A stretch of DNA of 6,856 nucleotides from an uncultured Christensenellaceae bacterium (GTDB lineage Bacteria; Bacillota; Clostridia; Christensenellales; MGBC116941), in the NCBI GenBank assembly GCA_910585035.1, contig CAJUEF010000017.1, positions 26,880 to 33,735 of the forward strand, read 5' to 3'. Below are positions 6,533 to 6,856 of this stretch, piece by piece; the first letter of the stretch is position 1, and each line of letters opens with the position of its first letter. A program made the translations under genes and the position numbers. The notes below the pieces were generated by a model that saw only the letters and a program-made list of their open reading frames with translations, was not told the DNA's origin and did no database searches.

Positions 6533-6856
6533 TCATTCTATTTCATATCCCGCTTTTTCAAGTGCATCCAAGGCTTTTATATAGTTTTCAGATTTTGTTA
6601 AAACATAATCTGTATTATATGTGGATACGACGAAAACGGGGATATTATTTTCAGCTAAAATTGAATAAATTTTTGCCAGTATTCCTATTAATGAAAAGTC
6701 TAAGCTTCCTTCTACTTTAAAAGCCTTCCATCCGTCACTTCTTAAAATAACATTATCAGGAATACAATCGGTAATACATACCAGAGAAATTTCTTCGTCG
6801 GTTTTTCCGACAAAGCAAAACTCATTATTAAAATCAATGGTATTTGCTGACTTAAT
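6533..6856 (-). CDS. ACT-domain protein of the CASTOR/ACT_7 type (partial, N-terminus off the right edge)
   Basis: Reading leftward from 6856, an open frame of 107 residues ends at the TGA at 6535-6533. No start codon is needed or seen because the gene enters from the right. The C-terminal half fits small bacterial ACT-domain proteins: TDEEISLVC near the start, then WKAFKVEGSLDFSLIGILAK, then IPVFVVSTYNTDYVL, then a closing helix ending in AGYEIE. Such domains often bind amino acids or other small ligands and act as sensors, but no ligand is known for this group, and its cellular role is open. The gene converges on folC with three bases between the stops. No clear terminator hairpin separates them. 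Family assignment is good; function is unknown. Confidence 0.8.
   Translation of the reverse strand: MKSANTIDFNNEFCFVGKTDEEISLVCITDCIPDNVILRSDGWKAFKVEGSLDFSLIGILAKIYSILAENNIPVFVVSTYNTDYVLTKSENYIKALDALEKAGYEIE

Overview
The window reads as AT-rich chromosomal DNA from a low-GC Gram-positive bacterium, most likely a member of the Clostridia. The reasons are the gene order valS-folC, which is common in Firmicutes, strong AGGAG-type ribosome binding sites, heavy use of ATA and TTA codons, a YfhO-family membrane protein and a near-consensus sigma-A type promoter. No species can be named from this stretch alone. Nothing mobile, no RNA gene and no CRISPR array is visible.

Layout. Positions 1-2027 (minus strand) hold the first 675 residues of a large polytopic YfhO-family membrane protein, whose C-terminus lies beyond the left edge. 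Positions 2028-2245 are a divergent intergenic region. It has a near-perfect plus-strand promoter (TTGACA, 16 nt, TATAAT), a weaker candidate promoter for the YfhO gene, a 12-bp palindrome between them, and a leader of roughly 110 nt with possible alternative stems close to the ribosome binding site. Three tightly spaced plus-strand genes follow and very probably form one operon: a short PgsA-like CDP-alcohol phosphatidyltransferase (2246-2740), valyl-tRNA synthetase valS (2761-5382) and the folate enzyme folC (5384-6529, TTG start one base after the valS stop). From 6856 down to 6533 (minus strand) is the C-terminal 107 residues of a small ACT-domain protein, which converges on folC with only three bases between the stop codons.

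How the genes relate. The operon combines housekeeping functions: phospholipid head-group transfer, tRNA charging, and formation or polyglutamylation of reduced folate. The divergent YfhO-family gene probably acts in cell-envelope glycosylation. A link to the phospholipid gene next door, through lipid-anchored polymers, is possible but only an inference.

I do not see a new biological system here. The points most worth a second look are the FolC protein (shortened N-terminus fixed by an in-frame stop, and substitutions at usually conserved positions), the valyl-tRNA synthetase with two four-cysteine sets of zinc-binding type, and the structured-looking leader and palindrome in the divergent promoter region.
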